Below the pieces are notes generated by a model. That model was not told where the DNA came from. It saw only the letters and a program-made list of their open reading frames with translations, and ran no database searches. A stretch of 64,000 nt of DNA from DASPTH01 sp046727575 (lineage in GTDB: Bacteria; Actinomycetota; Acidimicrobiia; IMCC26256; DASPTH01), in contig JBKPCV010000033.1 of assembly GCA_046727575.1 (NCBI GenBank), forward strand, positions 16,947 to 80,946. Reading direction: 5' to 3'. The stretch's first letter is position 1. The number at the start of each line of letters is the position of its first letter. Below, piece after piece: positions 52,420 through 61,014 of the stretch. The position numbers were made by a program, and so were the translations under genes.

Positions 52420-53078
52420 GGGTGCCACCGCTGCCAAAGAGCTGTGCCCTGCCGGACGGCACGGTAGACCGCGCGGGCAAGCGGTGCACCGAGCGCCGCC
52501 CGCGGTCCGGCGAAATGCTCGGCGGCACCGGTGGTAGGGCACAGGACACAGATCGCGTCGCTCGCGGTGCCGGTGCCGGGAACGCCGAACTCGGCGAGTG
52601 CTTGGCTCTTCGCTTCGGTCACAGTGGCGATCGCGTTGACGAGCGCGGAATCGCTGAGGCGCAGCGGGACGGTCGCGACGATGTTGATCGTGCCGACGCG
52701 GGGCTCATAGGGAGTGTTGGTCGCGCCGTCGTCGTCGGCCGCCCAGGTGGGGTGGGCCAGGCCGACCGTCGCGCAGGCGGTCGCGTCGCTGTCAGTCGAG
52801 TGCTCATACGCGGTGACATCGGCGGCGGTGAGGAACCCGACGCCATCGCCGGCCAGCCCTAGACCGGAGGCCAGCGTCTCGAGATGTCTGGCGAGGTCGG
52901 TTCTGGGGAACTCGATCGGGACCTGGGCGTTGAGCACCCAGTGCCGACTGCCGATACCGCCCCCATGGGGAGCTGACGAGATCGCTAGCGCCGGTGCGCG
53001 CAGTCGCCACGCCAGTACGGCCGTCCCGTCCGCGGCGCGGCAGACCGACGGCAGTTCCGAGAAGAAGGTACCGGTCAC
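52416..53078 (-). CDS. cbiZ: Adenosylcobinamide amidohydrolase (corrinoid salvage)
   Basis: A 220-residue CbiZ-family enzyme, which cleaves the aminopropanol side chain from adenosylcobinamide or pseudocobalamin to give adenosylcobyric acid, which CbiB can rebuild. Key segments are SSAPHGGGIGSRHWVLNAQV, GVGFLTAADVTAYEHSTDSD, GTINIVATVPLRLSDSALVN and AIATVTEAKSQALAEFGVPG then GTASDAICVLCP. Its presence within the assembly operon indicates remodelling of scavenged corrinoids. Overlaps cobQ and cobU by 4 bases. Confidence 0.9.
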   Translation of the reverse strand: MTGTFFSELPSVCRAADGTAVLAWRLRAPALAISSAPHGGGIGSRHWVLNAQVPIEFPRTDLARHLETLASGLGLAGDGVGFLTAADVTAYEHSTDSDATACATVGLAHPTWAADDDGATNTPYEPRVGTINIVATVPLRLSDSALVNAIATVTEAKSQALAEFGVPGTGTASDAICVLCPTTGAAEHFAGPRAALGAPLARAVYRAVRQGTALWQRWHP

Positions 53079-54580
53079 GACGACGCGCCGAGATGGCCCT
53101 CGCCGATGAAGCGGGCGATCCGCTCCATGTCACACGATGAGGCGATGGCGTCGGCGAGGCGGTCGTGCGCGTGCTGGCGTTGCTGGGCGTACGGAACCGG
53201 GGAGGCGGTGAAGGTGCGTCGGCGTCGGCGGGCGACGTGCGCGAGAAACGTGGCGCGAAAGCTGTCGTGTTCGAACAGTCCGTGTAGCGATGTTCCGAAC
53301 ACGCGCTCGTCGCGCGAGGTGCCCTCGTCGTCGGATCCGTGCTCGTCGGCCAGCGCGATCCACCCGGCGCCATCGCGGCGCATCGGCGTGCCGTGACGAA
53401 TCTCGTACCCTCGCACCTCCTCACCGAACGCGCGCCCGCAGCGAACACGCGTGGTCTTCGCCTCGTGATAACAGGTGATGACCGGCAAGAGACCGAGCCC
53501 AGCTGCGTCGCCGCGCATCGTGGCCTCGACGTTGTCGCGATCTTGGATGGTCTGGCCGAGCATCTGGTAGCCGCCGCAGATCCCGAGCAGGACCGCCGCC
53601 GTATGCGAAATCGTCGTCGCCAGGCCACGATCGCGCAGCCATGCGAGGTCGGCGACGACGGCACGGCTCCCCGGGAGCACGACGAGGTCAGGGTCGCCGA
53701 ACTGGCCGGCCGCATCGACCCATCGGAGTCGGACGTCGGGTTCGACCGCGAGCGGTTCGACGTCGGTGAAGTTCGCGATGCGGGGCGTGCGGATCACCGC
53801 GACATCCAGCGTGCCCCCGCCCCGAGGAGCCAGGGGATCCGGAAGGTCGAGGCTGTCTTCGCTGTCGAGCAGCCCGTCGACTGTGGGAACGACCCCGAGG
53901 ACGGGGAGACCGGTACGTTGCTCGAGGATGCCGAGGCCCGGTCGCAGAAGTTCCAGGTCGCCGCGGAACCGGTTGACGACGAACCCGCGGATCCACCGCC
54001 GGAGATGCGGCGGCAGAAGCGCGACGGTGCCGTACGCGGCGGCCAGCATCCCGCCTCGGTCGACGTCGGCCACGACGATCACCGGGAGTTGCGTCCGGTC
54101 TGCGAGGGGCAGATTCGCGAGGTCGCGGTCGAGGAGGTTGAGTTCGGCGGGGCTGCCCGCGCCTTCGACCACCACGACCGCGTGTTCGTGGCGGAGCCGG
54201 CCGAGCGCCCCGACGACCGTGTCGAAGAGTTCGGGGCGAGGGACCGATGTCTCGAGCGCGGTCATCGTTCCCGCCGGACGGCCGAGGACGACGAGCTGGG
54301 CTCGGTGAGCGTCGAGCGGCTTGACCAGGATCGGGTTCATATCGGCACACGCGGCGACGCCCGCAGCCTGGGCCTGGGCGAACTGGGCTCGGCCGATCTC
54401 GGCGCCGTCGTCACACACCGCGGCGTTGTTCGACATGTTCTGCGCCTTGAACGGGACGGCGTCGATCCCTGCGCGTGCGACAAGGCGGCACAACCCGGTC
54501 ACGATCGTCGACTTGCCCGCGCCGCTGCTCGTACCACAGACCATCAGCGCGCCTGACAACTCTGGATCGAAGGGCGCCAT
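53075..54580 (-). CDS. cobQ: Cobyric acid synthase (glutamine-hydrolysing)
   Basis: A 501-residue amidotransferase that amidates four side chains of adenosylcobyrinic acid a,c-diamide. The N-terminal dethiobiotin-synthetase-like domain has VCGTSSGAGKSTIVTGLCRL, FKAQNMSNNAAVCDDGAEIG and VVEGAGSPAELNLLDRDLAN; the class I glutamine amidotransferase-like domain has VLLGICGGYQMLGQTIQD (Cys nucleophile) and VFGTSLHGLFEHD (His). ATG overlaps the cobO stop (TGATG). With no corrin-ring genes here, its substrate comes from elsewhere in the genome or from outside. Confidence 0.95.
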   Translation of the reverse strand: MAPFDPELSGALMVCGTSSGAGKSTIVTGLCRLVARAGIDAVPFKAQNMSNNAAVCDDGAEIGRAQFAQAQAAGVAACADMNPILVKPLDAHRAQLVVLGRPAGTMTALETSVPRPELFDTVVGALGRLRHEHAVVVVEGAGSPAELNLLDRDLANLPLADRTQLPVIVVADVDRGGMLAAAYGTVALLPPHLRRWIRGFVVNRFRGDLELLRPGLGILEQRTGLPVLGVVPTVDGLLDSEDSLDLPDPLAPRGGGTLDVAVIRTPRIANFTDVEPLAVEPDVRLRWVDAAGQFGDPDLVVLPGSRAVVADLAWLRDRGLATTISHTAAVLLGICGGYQMLGQTIQDRDNVEATMRGDAAGLGLLPVITCYHEAKTTRVRCGRAFGEEVRGYEIRHGTPMRRDGAGWIALADEHGSDDEGTSRDERVFGTSLHGLFEHDSFRATFLAHVARRRRRTFTASPVPYAQQRQHAHDRLADAIASSCDMERIARFIGEGHLGASS

Positions 54581-55155
54581 CAGTAGTCGATGCCCTTCTT
54601 GGCTCGGATACCGCTCCGGTATGCGTGCTTGATCTCGAGCATCTCGGTGGCCGTGTCGGCGACCTCGATGACCGCGTGGGGTGCCTCGCGGCCGGTGAGC
54701 ACGACGTTGACGTGCGCGGGTCGGTCTCGCAGGGTCGCCACGACCGCGTCGGTGCTGATCCATCCCCACCGCATCGGGTAGGTGACTTCGTCGAGCACCA
54801 CGAGCGAATGGTCACCGGCGCTGACGATCCCGGCCGCGTGTTCCCACGCCGCGACGGCGGCGGCTTCGTCGCGGGAGAGGTCGTCGGACTCCCAGGTGAA
54901 GCCCTCCCCCATCTTGAACCAGTCGACGCCGAGCGTGCGGGCGGTGCGTTCCTCGCCTGTGCTCCACTTGCCGGACTTGACGAACTGCACGACGGCGACT
55001 CTCCAGTCGCGGGCAACCGCGCGCATGACCATTCCGAACGCGGCGGTCGACTTGCCCTTCCCGTTGCCGGTGTTGACGAGCACGAGGGACGCTGCGGCGC
55101 GCAGCTCCTTCGTCTTGTCGTGCTGGCGGGGAGGTTCGGCGCTGGGGTCGGTCAT
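54580..55155 (-). CDS. cobO: Cob(I)yrinic acid a,c-diamide adenosyltransferase
   Basis: A 191-residue CobA/CobO/BtuR-type corrinoid adenosyltransferase. The P-loop LVLVNTGNGKGKSTAAFGMV appears near residue 25, then VVQFVKSGKWSTGEERTART, LVVLDEVTYPMRWGWI (Walker B) and VNVVLTGREAPHAVIEVADT. It transfers the 5'-deoxyadenosyl group of ATP to corrinoids, making the adenosylated forms used by CobQ, CbiZ and CbiB. The ATG at 55,155 overlaps btuD (ATGA). Confidence 0.94.
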   Translation of the reverse strand: MTDPSAEPPRQHDKTKELRAAASLVLVNTGNGKGKSTAAFGMVMRAVARDWRVAVVQFVKSGKWSTGEERTARTLGVDWFKMGEGFTWESDDLSRDEAAAVAAWEHAAGIVSAGDHSLVVLDEVTYPMRWGWISTDAVVATLRDRPAHVNVVLTGREAPHAVIEVADTATEMLEIKHAYRSGIRAKKGIDY

Positions 55156-55943
55156 GTAGCGCTCCTTGCTGCGCGTCGGGGAACGACGATGGGGCCGTGG
55201 GTGCTGGCGATGACGCTGACCTGGGCGCCGAAATGGCGACGGAGGCGCTCCTCGGTCAGGACGTCGCACGCGTGGCCGCGGGCCTGGACCCGGCCACCGT
55301 CGAGGAGCACGAGCTCCTCGGCGTAGAGGCCGGCGAGGGTGAGGTCGTGCATGGTGGAGATCACTGCGAGGTGCTGCTCGTGACGGAGCTCTTCGACGAG
55401 CTCCATCACGTCTTGTTGGTGACCGATGTCGAGGGCGGTGGTGGGCTCGTCGAGCAACACGATCGGTGTGTCTTGCAGCAATGCCCGCGCGAGCAGCAGT
55501 CGTTGGCGCTCCCCACCGGACAGGGTTTCGACCTGGCGAGTAGCGAGCTCGCCGATCTCGAGACGTTCGAGGACGCCGCGCGCATGGGTCACATCAGTTG
55601 GGGTCTCCGAGGCGAAGAACGACAGATGCGGTGTCCGACCGAGCAGCACGTAGTCGAGCACGGTCATGCCCATCGGGATCACCGGTATCTGGGGAACCAA
55701 TGCCAGGAGCTGGGCGCGTGCCCGCACCCGAAGATCGCTGGCGTCACAACCCATCAGCTCCACCCGCCCGGAGTGCAACGCTCGCAGCCCCGCGATCGCG
55801 TGCAGCAGTGTCGTCTTGCCCGCACCGTTCGGCCCGACGATCGCCACCCAACCGCCGCGATCCACGCCGACATCGACGCCGTCCAGCAGGCGACGTCCGC
55901 CGATTTCCACCGTCGCCGCGTCGACGCGCACCGCCACGGTCAC
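55152..55943 (-). CDS. btuD: ABC transporter ATPase, corrinoid (BtuD-like) importer
   Basis: A 263-residue ATP-binding subunit. Walker A VGPNGAGKTTLLHAIAGLRA, signature LSGGERQRLLLARALLQDTP, Walker B IVLLDEPTTALD and the switch His in STMHDLTLAG are all intact. It is of the FecE/BtuD/FhuC type energising FecCD permeases. The GTG at 55,943 overlaps the permease stop (GTGA). Location with btuC and btuF ahead of salvage enzymes indicates corrinoid rather than siderophore uptake, by context only. Confidence 0.92.
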   Translation of the reverse strand: MTVAVRVDAATVEIGGRRLLDGVDVGVDRGGWVAIVGPNGAGKTTLLHAIAGLRALHSGRVELMGCDASDLRVRARAQLLALVPQIPVIPMGMTVLDYVLLGRTPHLSFFASETPTDVTHARGVLERLEIGELATRQVETLSGGERQRLLLARALLQDTPIVLLDEPTTALDIGHQQDVMELVEELRHEQHLAVISTMHDLTLAGLYAEELVLLDGGRVQARGHACDVLTEERLRRHFGAQVSVIASTHGPIVVPRRAARSAT

Positions 55944-56995
55944 GACCGCGACCCGTACGTCGTGCGCAGCACCAACGCGAAGAAGGGGGCGCCGACGAAC
56001 GCGGTGACGACACCGATTGGAATCTCCCCCGGTGCCGCGACCGTGCGCGCACCGAGGTCGGCGAGGACCAGGAACGCGCCGCCGAACAGGATCGACAGTG
56101 GCAAGATCTTGCGGTAGCTCGAACCGGCGAGGAGTCGGATCGTGTGGGGAACCACGATGCCGACGAAGCCGATGAGTCCGCTGACCGCGACCGCGGCGGC
56201 GGTCGCGAGCGACGCTGCGGCGACCACGATCAGCCGGGTGCATCCAACGTGGAGCCCGAGTGTGCGGGCTTCGTGCTCTCCGACCGCGAGAACGTCGAGC
56301 ACCCGTCGGTGCGCGAGCAGCACGCTGGCGGTAATGGCGAAGTAGGGGACGACGAGGAGCACTTCGGTCCACCCCGCAGTGGTGAGGCGCCCGAGGATCC
56401 ATGAGTACACCTCCCGGACCGTGTCGACGTTCTGTTGTTGCAGGTACGTCTGGCCCGCGGTGAGGAAACTCGCGATCGCGACTCCCGCCAGGATCAAACT
56501 CGTTGGTGAGCGACCCCCCGCGCTACGCCCCAAGGCGTACGCGAGGAGCACCGCGAGAAACGCGCCGGCGAACGCGGCGAGCGGGATGCGTTCATCACCC
56601 GCACCGGTGGCCGCTGACGTCGTAATGATCACCGTGGTGACCGCAAGCCCCGCGCCCGCGGCCGCGCCGAGGAGGTACGGATCGGCGAGCGGGTTGCGGA
56701 ACACGCCCTGATAGGAGGCTCCGGCCATTGCCAGCATTGCACCCACCACGAGCGCCAGGACCACGCGCGGCAGCCGCAGATCCATCACGATCGACGCCTG
56801 CGCCGAGCTCAGTGGGGATCGGACTCCAAGGAATGGGAGGTGACTGGCGAGCTCCTCGATGACGCCCACCGGACGGATCGGCACCGGACCGATCGCCACG
56901 CCGAGCACCACCGTGGTGCCGACCGCGCTGATTCCCCCCAACAGCCACCATGGACCGAGCCGCGCCGGGCGCGCCCCGATACGGGGAGCGGCCAC
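55940..56995 (-). CDS. btuC: ABC transporter permease, corrinoid (BtuC-like) importer
   Basis: A 351-residue FecCD-family permease with about ten helices. RLPRVVLALVVGAMLAMAGA then SYQGVFRNPLADPYLLGAAA are the conserved family start; GLIGFVGIVVPHTIRLLAGS is the cytoplasmic coupling region to the ATPase; LGARTVAAPGEIPIGVVTAF closes it. GTG at 56,995 lies five bases after the btuF stop; a longer in-frame start to 57,061 overlaps btuF and is less likely. Confidence 0.92.
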   Translation of the reverse strand: MAAPRIGARPARLGPWWLLGGISAVGTTVVLGVAIGPVPIRPVGVIEELASHLPFLGVRSPLSSAQASIVMDLRLPRVVLALVVGAMLAMAGASYQGVFRNPLADPYLLGAAAGAGLAVTTVIITTSAATGAGDERIPLAAFAGAFLAVLLAYALGRSAGGRSPTSLILAGVAIASFLTAGQTYLQQQNVDTVREVYSWILGRLTTAGWTEVLLVVPYFAITASVLLAHRRVLDVLAVGEHEARTLGLHVGCTRLIVVAAASLATAAAVAVSGLIGFVGIVVPHTIRLLAGSSYRKILPLSILFGGAFLVLADLGARTVAAPGEIPIGVVTAFVGAPFFALVLRTTYGSRS

Positions 56996-57000
56996 GATGG

Positions 57001-57852
57001 TCAGAGACCCTTCGTCGCGTCCACCACCTGGCGATAGAGGTCGACGACTCGGGGTCCCCAACGCGACGCGATGTCGTCGTCAAGCTCGATGACATGGCGG
57101 TCGCGCACCGCTTGGATCTGCGCAAAGCTCGGCCGGGCCGCGACCTTCGCCATGGTCTGACCGCAGCACTTCGTATCCGCCAGGAAGATCACCGCCGGAT
57201 TGGCCTGGACCACATACTCCGCGGACAGCTGCGGATATCCCGACGATGCCTTCGTGGCCTGGTCGGCGATGTTGCGCAATCCCGCCAACTTCAGGAGCTG
57301 ACCAATGAACGTCGTCGAGTCCGCCGAGTAGAACGTGCTGTCGATCTCGTAATACGCCGCAGGAGCCTGGCGGCGCTTCGGTACCTCGGCAGTGATCGTC
57401 GCGATGTCGCCGCGGATCGTCTGAACCAACTGCTTCGCTTCCGGTTCACGTCCCGTCGCCTTACCCAGCTCGCGCATCTCCGAATAGCTCTCACTCAACG
57501 TCTTGGCCGCGGGAAGCACCAGCACCTTGATCCCCACTCCCCGCAACTGCTCAGCCACAGTGCTGCTCGACATCACCACCAGATCGGGCCGATAGCCAGC
57601 GATCGCCTCCGAGTTCGGCCGATAAGCCGACAGGCTCGTTCGGGGGGCCCGGACCGGGAAGTTCGACTGGTCGTCCACCGCGACAACCTGCTTGGCCGCG
57701 CCGAGCGCGAACAACATCTCGGTCACGGTCGGAGACAGCGACACGATCCGCGCCGGCCGCCCGGTCGTAGAGGGCACCGCCGCCGGCGCGCCATCGGCCA
57801 GGCTGGCGAACGCGAGCGTCGCCAGGACCAAACCGACCACATGTCGACGCAT
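57001..57852 (-). CDS. btuF: Corrinoid-binding protein of ABC importer (BtuF-like)
   Basis: A 283-residue extracytoplasmic substrate-binding protein, first gene of the cobalamin operon. The signal peptide is VVGLVLATLAFASLADGAPA without a lipobox Cys, so it may be secreted or held by its uncleaved helix. RIVSLSPTVTEMLFALGAAK, FPVRAPRTSLSAYRPNSEAI and YRPDLVVMSSSTVAEQLRGV are typical of the periplasmic-binding-2 fold of BtuF/FhuD proteins. The ATG is fixed by AGGAGG six bases upstream. The spacer to the divergent regulator at 58,080 is 227 bp. Confidence 0.9.
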   Translation of the reverse strand: MRRHVVGLVLATLAFASLADGAPAAVPSTTGRPARIVSLSPTVTEMLFALGAAKQVVAVDDQSNFPVRAPRTSLSAYRPNSEAIAGYRPDLVVMSSSTVAEQLRGVGIKVLVLPAAKTLSESYSEMRELGKATGREPEAKQLVQTIRGDIATITAEVPKRRQAPAAYYEIDSTFYSADSTTFIGQLLKLAGLRNIADQATKASSGYPQLSAEYVVQANPAVIFLADTKCCGQTMAKVAARPSFAQIQAVRDRHVIELDDDIASRWGPRVVDLYRQVVDATKGL

Positions 57853-58079
57853 TGCATCCTCCTATGGGGACGAGGAAGGCAGTCCCTGGGGCGGTCCCGA
57901 CGAGCGCTCACGGTTGTCGACGCGCTGGCGGCGTGCGACCGATCAGATCAAGCGACCTCAGCGAGTGCAACCCTCAGCTTTCGGCGCTAACCAGCAAGAC
58001 GACCAAGTCCGGTCTGCCGCTTTAGGTGCTAACTCCCGAGAGGTCCCGTCACCACGTTTTACCTGGGATAGGTTGCGTC
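57853..58079. promoter_or_regulatory. Divergent regulatory region between btuF operon and B12-binding regulator
   Basis: This 227-bp spacer must hold both promoters. Two direct repeats, GGCGCTAAC at 57,983-57,991 and GGTGCTAAC at 58,025-58,033, are 42 bp apart, about four helical turns, and could be operator half-sites for the adjacent HTH/B12-binding protein. I looked for a cobalamin riboswitch on the minus strand; only a weak B12-box-like CCCCAGGGACTGCC is present near 57,880, without the expected conserved core around it. Confidence 0.45.
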
Positions 58080-59036
58080 ATGCTTCCGATCAGGCTCTCG
58101 ATCAACGACGCGGTCGACCTCAACTTGAAACAGGCCGCCGCACGCCTCGGCGTCCACTACATGACCGCATACCGATACGTACGCCAAGGCCACCTTGCCG
58201 CGCACCGCGCCGGCACCGCGTGGCGGGTCACCGAAGAGGCGCTGGCCACATTCACCGCGCGGCGCCGCCCACACCGAAACACGAGCGAGGACTCGCCCCG
58301 CGGAGCCGCACGCGTCGACTGGGAAGCGCGCCTGGAGAGGTGCCTGCTTGCAGGAGACGAACCCGCCGCGTGGGACACCGTCGAACGAGCCCTCGCGGCC
58401 GGACACGACCCCTCGTTCTGCTACCTCGAAATGCTCGCTGGAGCTCTGGGCAACATTGGTGCGCGCTGGTTCGACGGCGAACTGGACGCTGCTGATGAAC
58501 CGCTGGCTACCGCGGTCGCCACGCGCGTCGTCGCCCGACTCGGCGCACGCTTCCGCAGGCCAGGACGAAGCCGCGGCAGCGTCGTCTTCGGTGCCCCCAC
58601 CGGAGAACTACACAGCCTCCCGATCGCGATCGTTGCCGACCTCGTCCGCATCCATGGCTTTGACGTCCTCGAGCTCGGTGCCGACGTCGCACCCGCCGCG
58701 TTCGTCGCTGCGACGGCCCGCGCGCCCCGGCTCGTCGCCGTCGGCATCGGCGTCACCAGCGTCGAGCGGTGGGAGGCCGTACGCGCGACGATCAGCGCTC
58801 TCCGAGAGCACGATCACGACGTGCCGATCCTCATCGGCGGCCAAGCCGTCCTAAATTCCGAAATCGCGGACCTCGCCGGCGCTACCGCTTGGGCAGCCGA
58901 TGGACGCGAAGCCGTGAGACTCATCGAAACCATCGCGAGTACCCCCCAGCGCAAACGCGCTAGAGAGAAGCAAGAAGCCCTCGCTGCCTTTGCCGCCTAC
59001 AAGACCGCGGTGACGGCTGGTTCCATCCTGCGGTAA
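58080..59036 (+). CDS. HTH plus B12-binding-domain regulator (candidate cobalamin sensor)
   Basis: A 318-residue protein in three parts. Residues about 12-62 are an excisionase/BldC-type HTH (LNLKQAAARLGVHYMTAYRY, then AAHRAGTAWRVTEEALATF). Residues about 80-160 form the helical cap of B12-binding proteins (WDTVERALAAGHDPSFCYLE, IGARWFDGELDAADEPLATA). Residues about 175-290 are a Rossmann B12 domain with the lower-ligand His in GAPTGELHSLPIAIVADLVR, then GFDVLELGADVAPAAFVAAT and VPILIGGQAVLN. This is the CarH/LitR plan but with a different HTH and with DEPLAT where CarH has the upper-ligand Glu-His pair. ATG at 58,080 follows TAGG. Divergence from the cobalamin operon suggests it controls it. 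Confidence 0.85.
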   Translation: MLPIRLSINDAVDLNLKQAAARLGVHYMTAYRYVRQGHLAAHRAGTAWRVTEEALATFTARRRPHRNTSEDSPRGAARVDWEARLERCLLAGDEPAAWDTVERALAAGHDPSFCYLEMLAGALGNIGARWFDGELDAADEPLATAVATRVVARLGARFRRPGRSRGSVVFGAPTGELHSLPIAIVADLVRIHGFDVLELGADVAPAAFVAATARAPRLVAVGIGVTSVERWEAVRATISALREHDHDVPILIGGQAVLNSEIADLAGATAWAADGREAVRLIETIASTPQRKRAREKQEALAAFAAYKTAVTAGSILR

Positions 59037-59039
59037 GCA

Positions 59040-59148
59040 GCGGGGAAGGCGTGCCTCGGCGGCGACCCGGACGAGGTGTTCTTCGGTGGCGCGTCGTAGC
59101 TTTGTGACTGACGCGGTCCGCGACTTGCCCGATGGTCAACGTGCTCAT
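59040..59148 (-). pseudogene. MerR-type regulator, N-terminal remnant
   Basis: ATG at 59,148 encodes MSTLTIGQVADRVSHKATTR. LTIGQVADR is the first helix-turn of MerR-family HTH domains, but the continuation (normally GVxxxTLRYYE) is lost; downstream codons turn Arg/Pro-rich. Upstream, TTGACC with TTTACA about 19 bases later looks like the long-spacer promoter MerR proteins act on. Probably a dead fragment. Confidence 0.35.
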
Positions 59149-59182
59149 GCGCCGACTGTAAAGGTTGAACCAGAGTCGAAGG

Positions 59183-59401
59183 TCAAGCCGTCGCGAGACG
59201 TTGCCGGTACCGCCGCAGCGCAACGCCCGCCCAGATCAGCTCGACGACACCGAACGGCCATGCCCCGGACAGGAACCCATAGATGCTCGACAAGACGCAA
59301 CCGAACGCGAACCCGAGCACGAACCCTCGCCCGCGACCCTCGAGTGCGTACATCACCATCATGAAGGTGACCGCACAGACTCCGTAGATCGTGACCGCCA
59401 T
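59183..59401 (-). CDS. Small conserved membrane protein (two helices)
   Basis: A 72-residue protein from an ATG at 59,401: MAVTIYGVCAVTFMMVMYAL, a short charged loop (EGRGRG), then FVLGFAFGCVLSSIYGFLSG and AWPFGVVELIWAGVALRRYR. Two or three membrane segments; the AWPFGxVExxWAxxALRRxR ending is common in small actinobacterial membrane proteins of unknown role. An open frame continues upstream but is not family-like. Confidence 0.65.
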   Translation of the reverse strand: MAVTIYGVCAVTFMMVMYALEGRGRGFVLGFAFGCVLSSIYGFLSGAWPFGVVELIWAGVALRRYRQRLATA

Positions 59402-60228
59402 CGCGTCAGTCAAGCAGTCCACGCGCCACTCACCTCGCGCACCAGCGACTGTCCGGAACCGTGTAAGCGACGTGATCTGACGCTCGCGGCGACGGCGTCG
59501 GTGCTCGTAGGGAGGATGGCTCTCAAATATCGAGCACCATCTCTGGGCGCCGTCCATGCTTCACCAAGGAATTTCCTGACGGCGTGCTTGTCGAGCTATC
59601 GGGCATGCCTTCCGAGCAAGCACTGAGGCGCGTCGCCACCGCGATCGGATAGGCGTCCAGACGCCACCCCGCGAACCGATTGCCCGATCAGGAGCGCCTC
59701 GGCGAGCGCCGAACGGCAGATCTGGCGCGAGCATGATGTGCCGACCGCGTCGTGGGCCCAGGCGACAGATCGCCGGATCTGGAGCGGGCCGGCGCGTCAT
59801 TCTGTGCGCGCCGCCGCGTGATTCTGTGCGCCAGTCGCGAGCCCAACGCGAACGCTTCGTCGCCGCGCGTTGGGTACGCATGTTCTGGCCGGAATCGCGT
59901 AACGGAGGCGTGTCGCGGAACGGCAGATCTGCGCTACCAATCGCAGGGTGGAGAGGGATTTGAGACCCGCCCCGGTCGTGCCCTCGACCACCCCGGCGGC
60001 CACGGCGCCGGTGGGTGGCAATCCGCAAAACTACTGATGACGGCGCCCCGCATCACGCGTCAGGATTCGCCGCGTGTCCGCACGCCAATCGCCACGTAGC
60101 CCGATCGGTTCTCCTGGCGCCGTTGGCCCCGTTCGTCCTCGAGACTGACGACAAATCCTGACGGCATCGACGACGGGATATTCGAGACGCTTCGCAGAAG
60201 AAGAAGGCTACTAATGAAGGAGAGCGCA
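59402..60228. other. 827-bp spacer with dispersed hairpin repeats, no supported gene
   Basis: No frame contains a recognisable domain. The spacer holds several members of a short repeat family (see 59,671-59,734, and copies near 59,763-59,790 and 59,914-59,934) and two ATTCTGTGCG copies (59,798 and 59,820). Confidence 0.5.
59671..59734 (+). repeat. Dispersed hairpin repeat, copy 1
   Basis: Left part GATTGCCCGATCAGGAGCG, 12-15 bases, then right part GCCGAACGGCAGATCTGGCG. The same two blocks recur at 61,015-61,072; the left block alone at 59,763 (GATCGCCGGATCTGGAGCG) and 61,684 (GATTGCCCGATATGGAGCG); the right block alone at 59,914 (GCGGAACGGCAGATCTGCGC). In the consensus, CCAGAT and ATCTGG flank TGCCCG as a hairpin. 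Confidence 0.6.
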
Positions 60229-60798
60229 ATGAGACGAGTAGTAGCAGCCGAATACCTGTCCCTGGACGGCGTCAGCGAAGACCCAGGTGCTGCGGGAGAG
60301 TACGAGCACCGCGGGTGGACCATCCCCTATTGGAACGACGACACGGCCAAGTGGCAGACCGATCAGCTGTTTGCCAGCGACGCGCTGCTGCTCGGCCGAG
60401 TGACCTGGCAGGAGTTCGTCGCTTCCTGGCCGTTGCGGTCGGGCGACCCGTTCACCGACCGGATGAACAGCCTCCCGAAGTACGTCGCGTCGACCACCGT
60501 GAAGGAACCGCTCGAGTGGAACAGCACCTTGCTCACTGGCGAAATCGCCGACGCGGTCGCCAAACTGAAGGAGCAGCCTGGCGAGGACATTCTCATCTAC
60601 GGCAGCGGCGCGCTCGTGAACACGCTGATGCCTCGCAACCTGATCGACGAATACCGGTTCATGATCTACCCGCTCGTGCTCGGCACAGGGAAGCGCTTCT
60701 TCCGAGACGGCAACGACAGGTCGACCCTGGCCCTCAAGCGGGCCGATACCGCCAGCACCGGCGTCACGATGCTCGTCTGCGAACCAGCCGCCGCCTGA
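60229..60798 (+). CDS. Dihydrofolate reductase/RibD C-terminal domain family protein
   Basis: A 189-residue NADPH-dependent reductase-fold protein. MRRVVAAEYLSLDGVSEDPG, LLLGRVTWQEFVASWPLR, KYVASTTVKEPLEWNSTLLT, ILIYGSGALVNTLMPRNLID and EYRFMIYPLVLGTGKRFF are the standard YyaP/RibD-C motifs. Members are usually orphan reductases of unknown substrate, not true folate or riboflavin enzymes. ATG at 60,229 has AGGAGA five bases upstream. Confidence 0.88.
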   Translation: MRRVVAAEYLSLDGVSEDPGAAGEYEHRGWTIPYWNDDTAKWQTDQLFASDALLLGRVTWQEFVASWPLRSGDPFTDRMNSLPKYVASTTVKEPLEWNSTLLTGEIADAVAKLKEQPGEDILIYGSGALVNTLMPRNLIDEYRFMIYPLVLGTGKRFFRDGNDRSTLALKRADTASTGVTMLVCEPAAA

Positions 60799-61014
60799 TC
60801 CGACTTGGCGGACGGGACTCCACAGATGCGAGCCGAGTGCGAGGATACTTCGGCCACGCGCGAACCGCTCGCATTGCCCAACCATCGCGGTATGCCTCAA
60901 TGACCACGGCGGAGGCGTGCCAAGCCAACGAACAACGCGTCTGGGAGCACCCGCGACGCGTCGAGTCCGATTCGTATAGCCCTGGGGAAGCCGATCGTTG
61001 CCGGAGCACCCGGC

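Noticed and set aside
53339..54556. Plus-strand open frame opposite cobQ
   Set aside because: cobQ on the minus strand carries every catalytic motif; the plus frame is a compositional shadow.
57853..57960. Cobalamin riboswitch upstream of btuF
   Set aside because: Only a weak B12-box-like string is present; the conserved core and pairing elements were not found by eye. A covariance-model search would decide.
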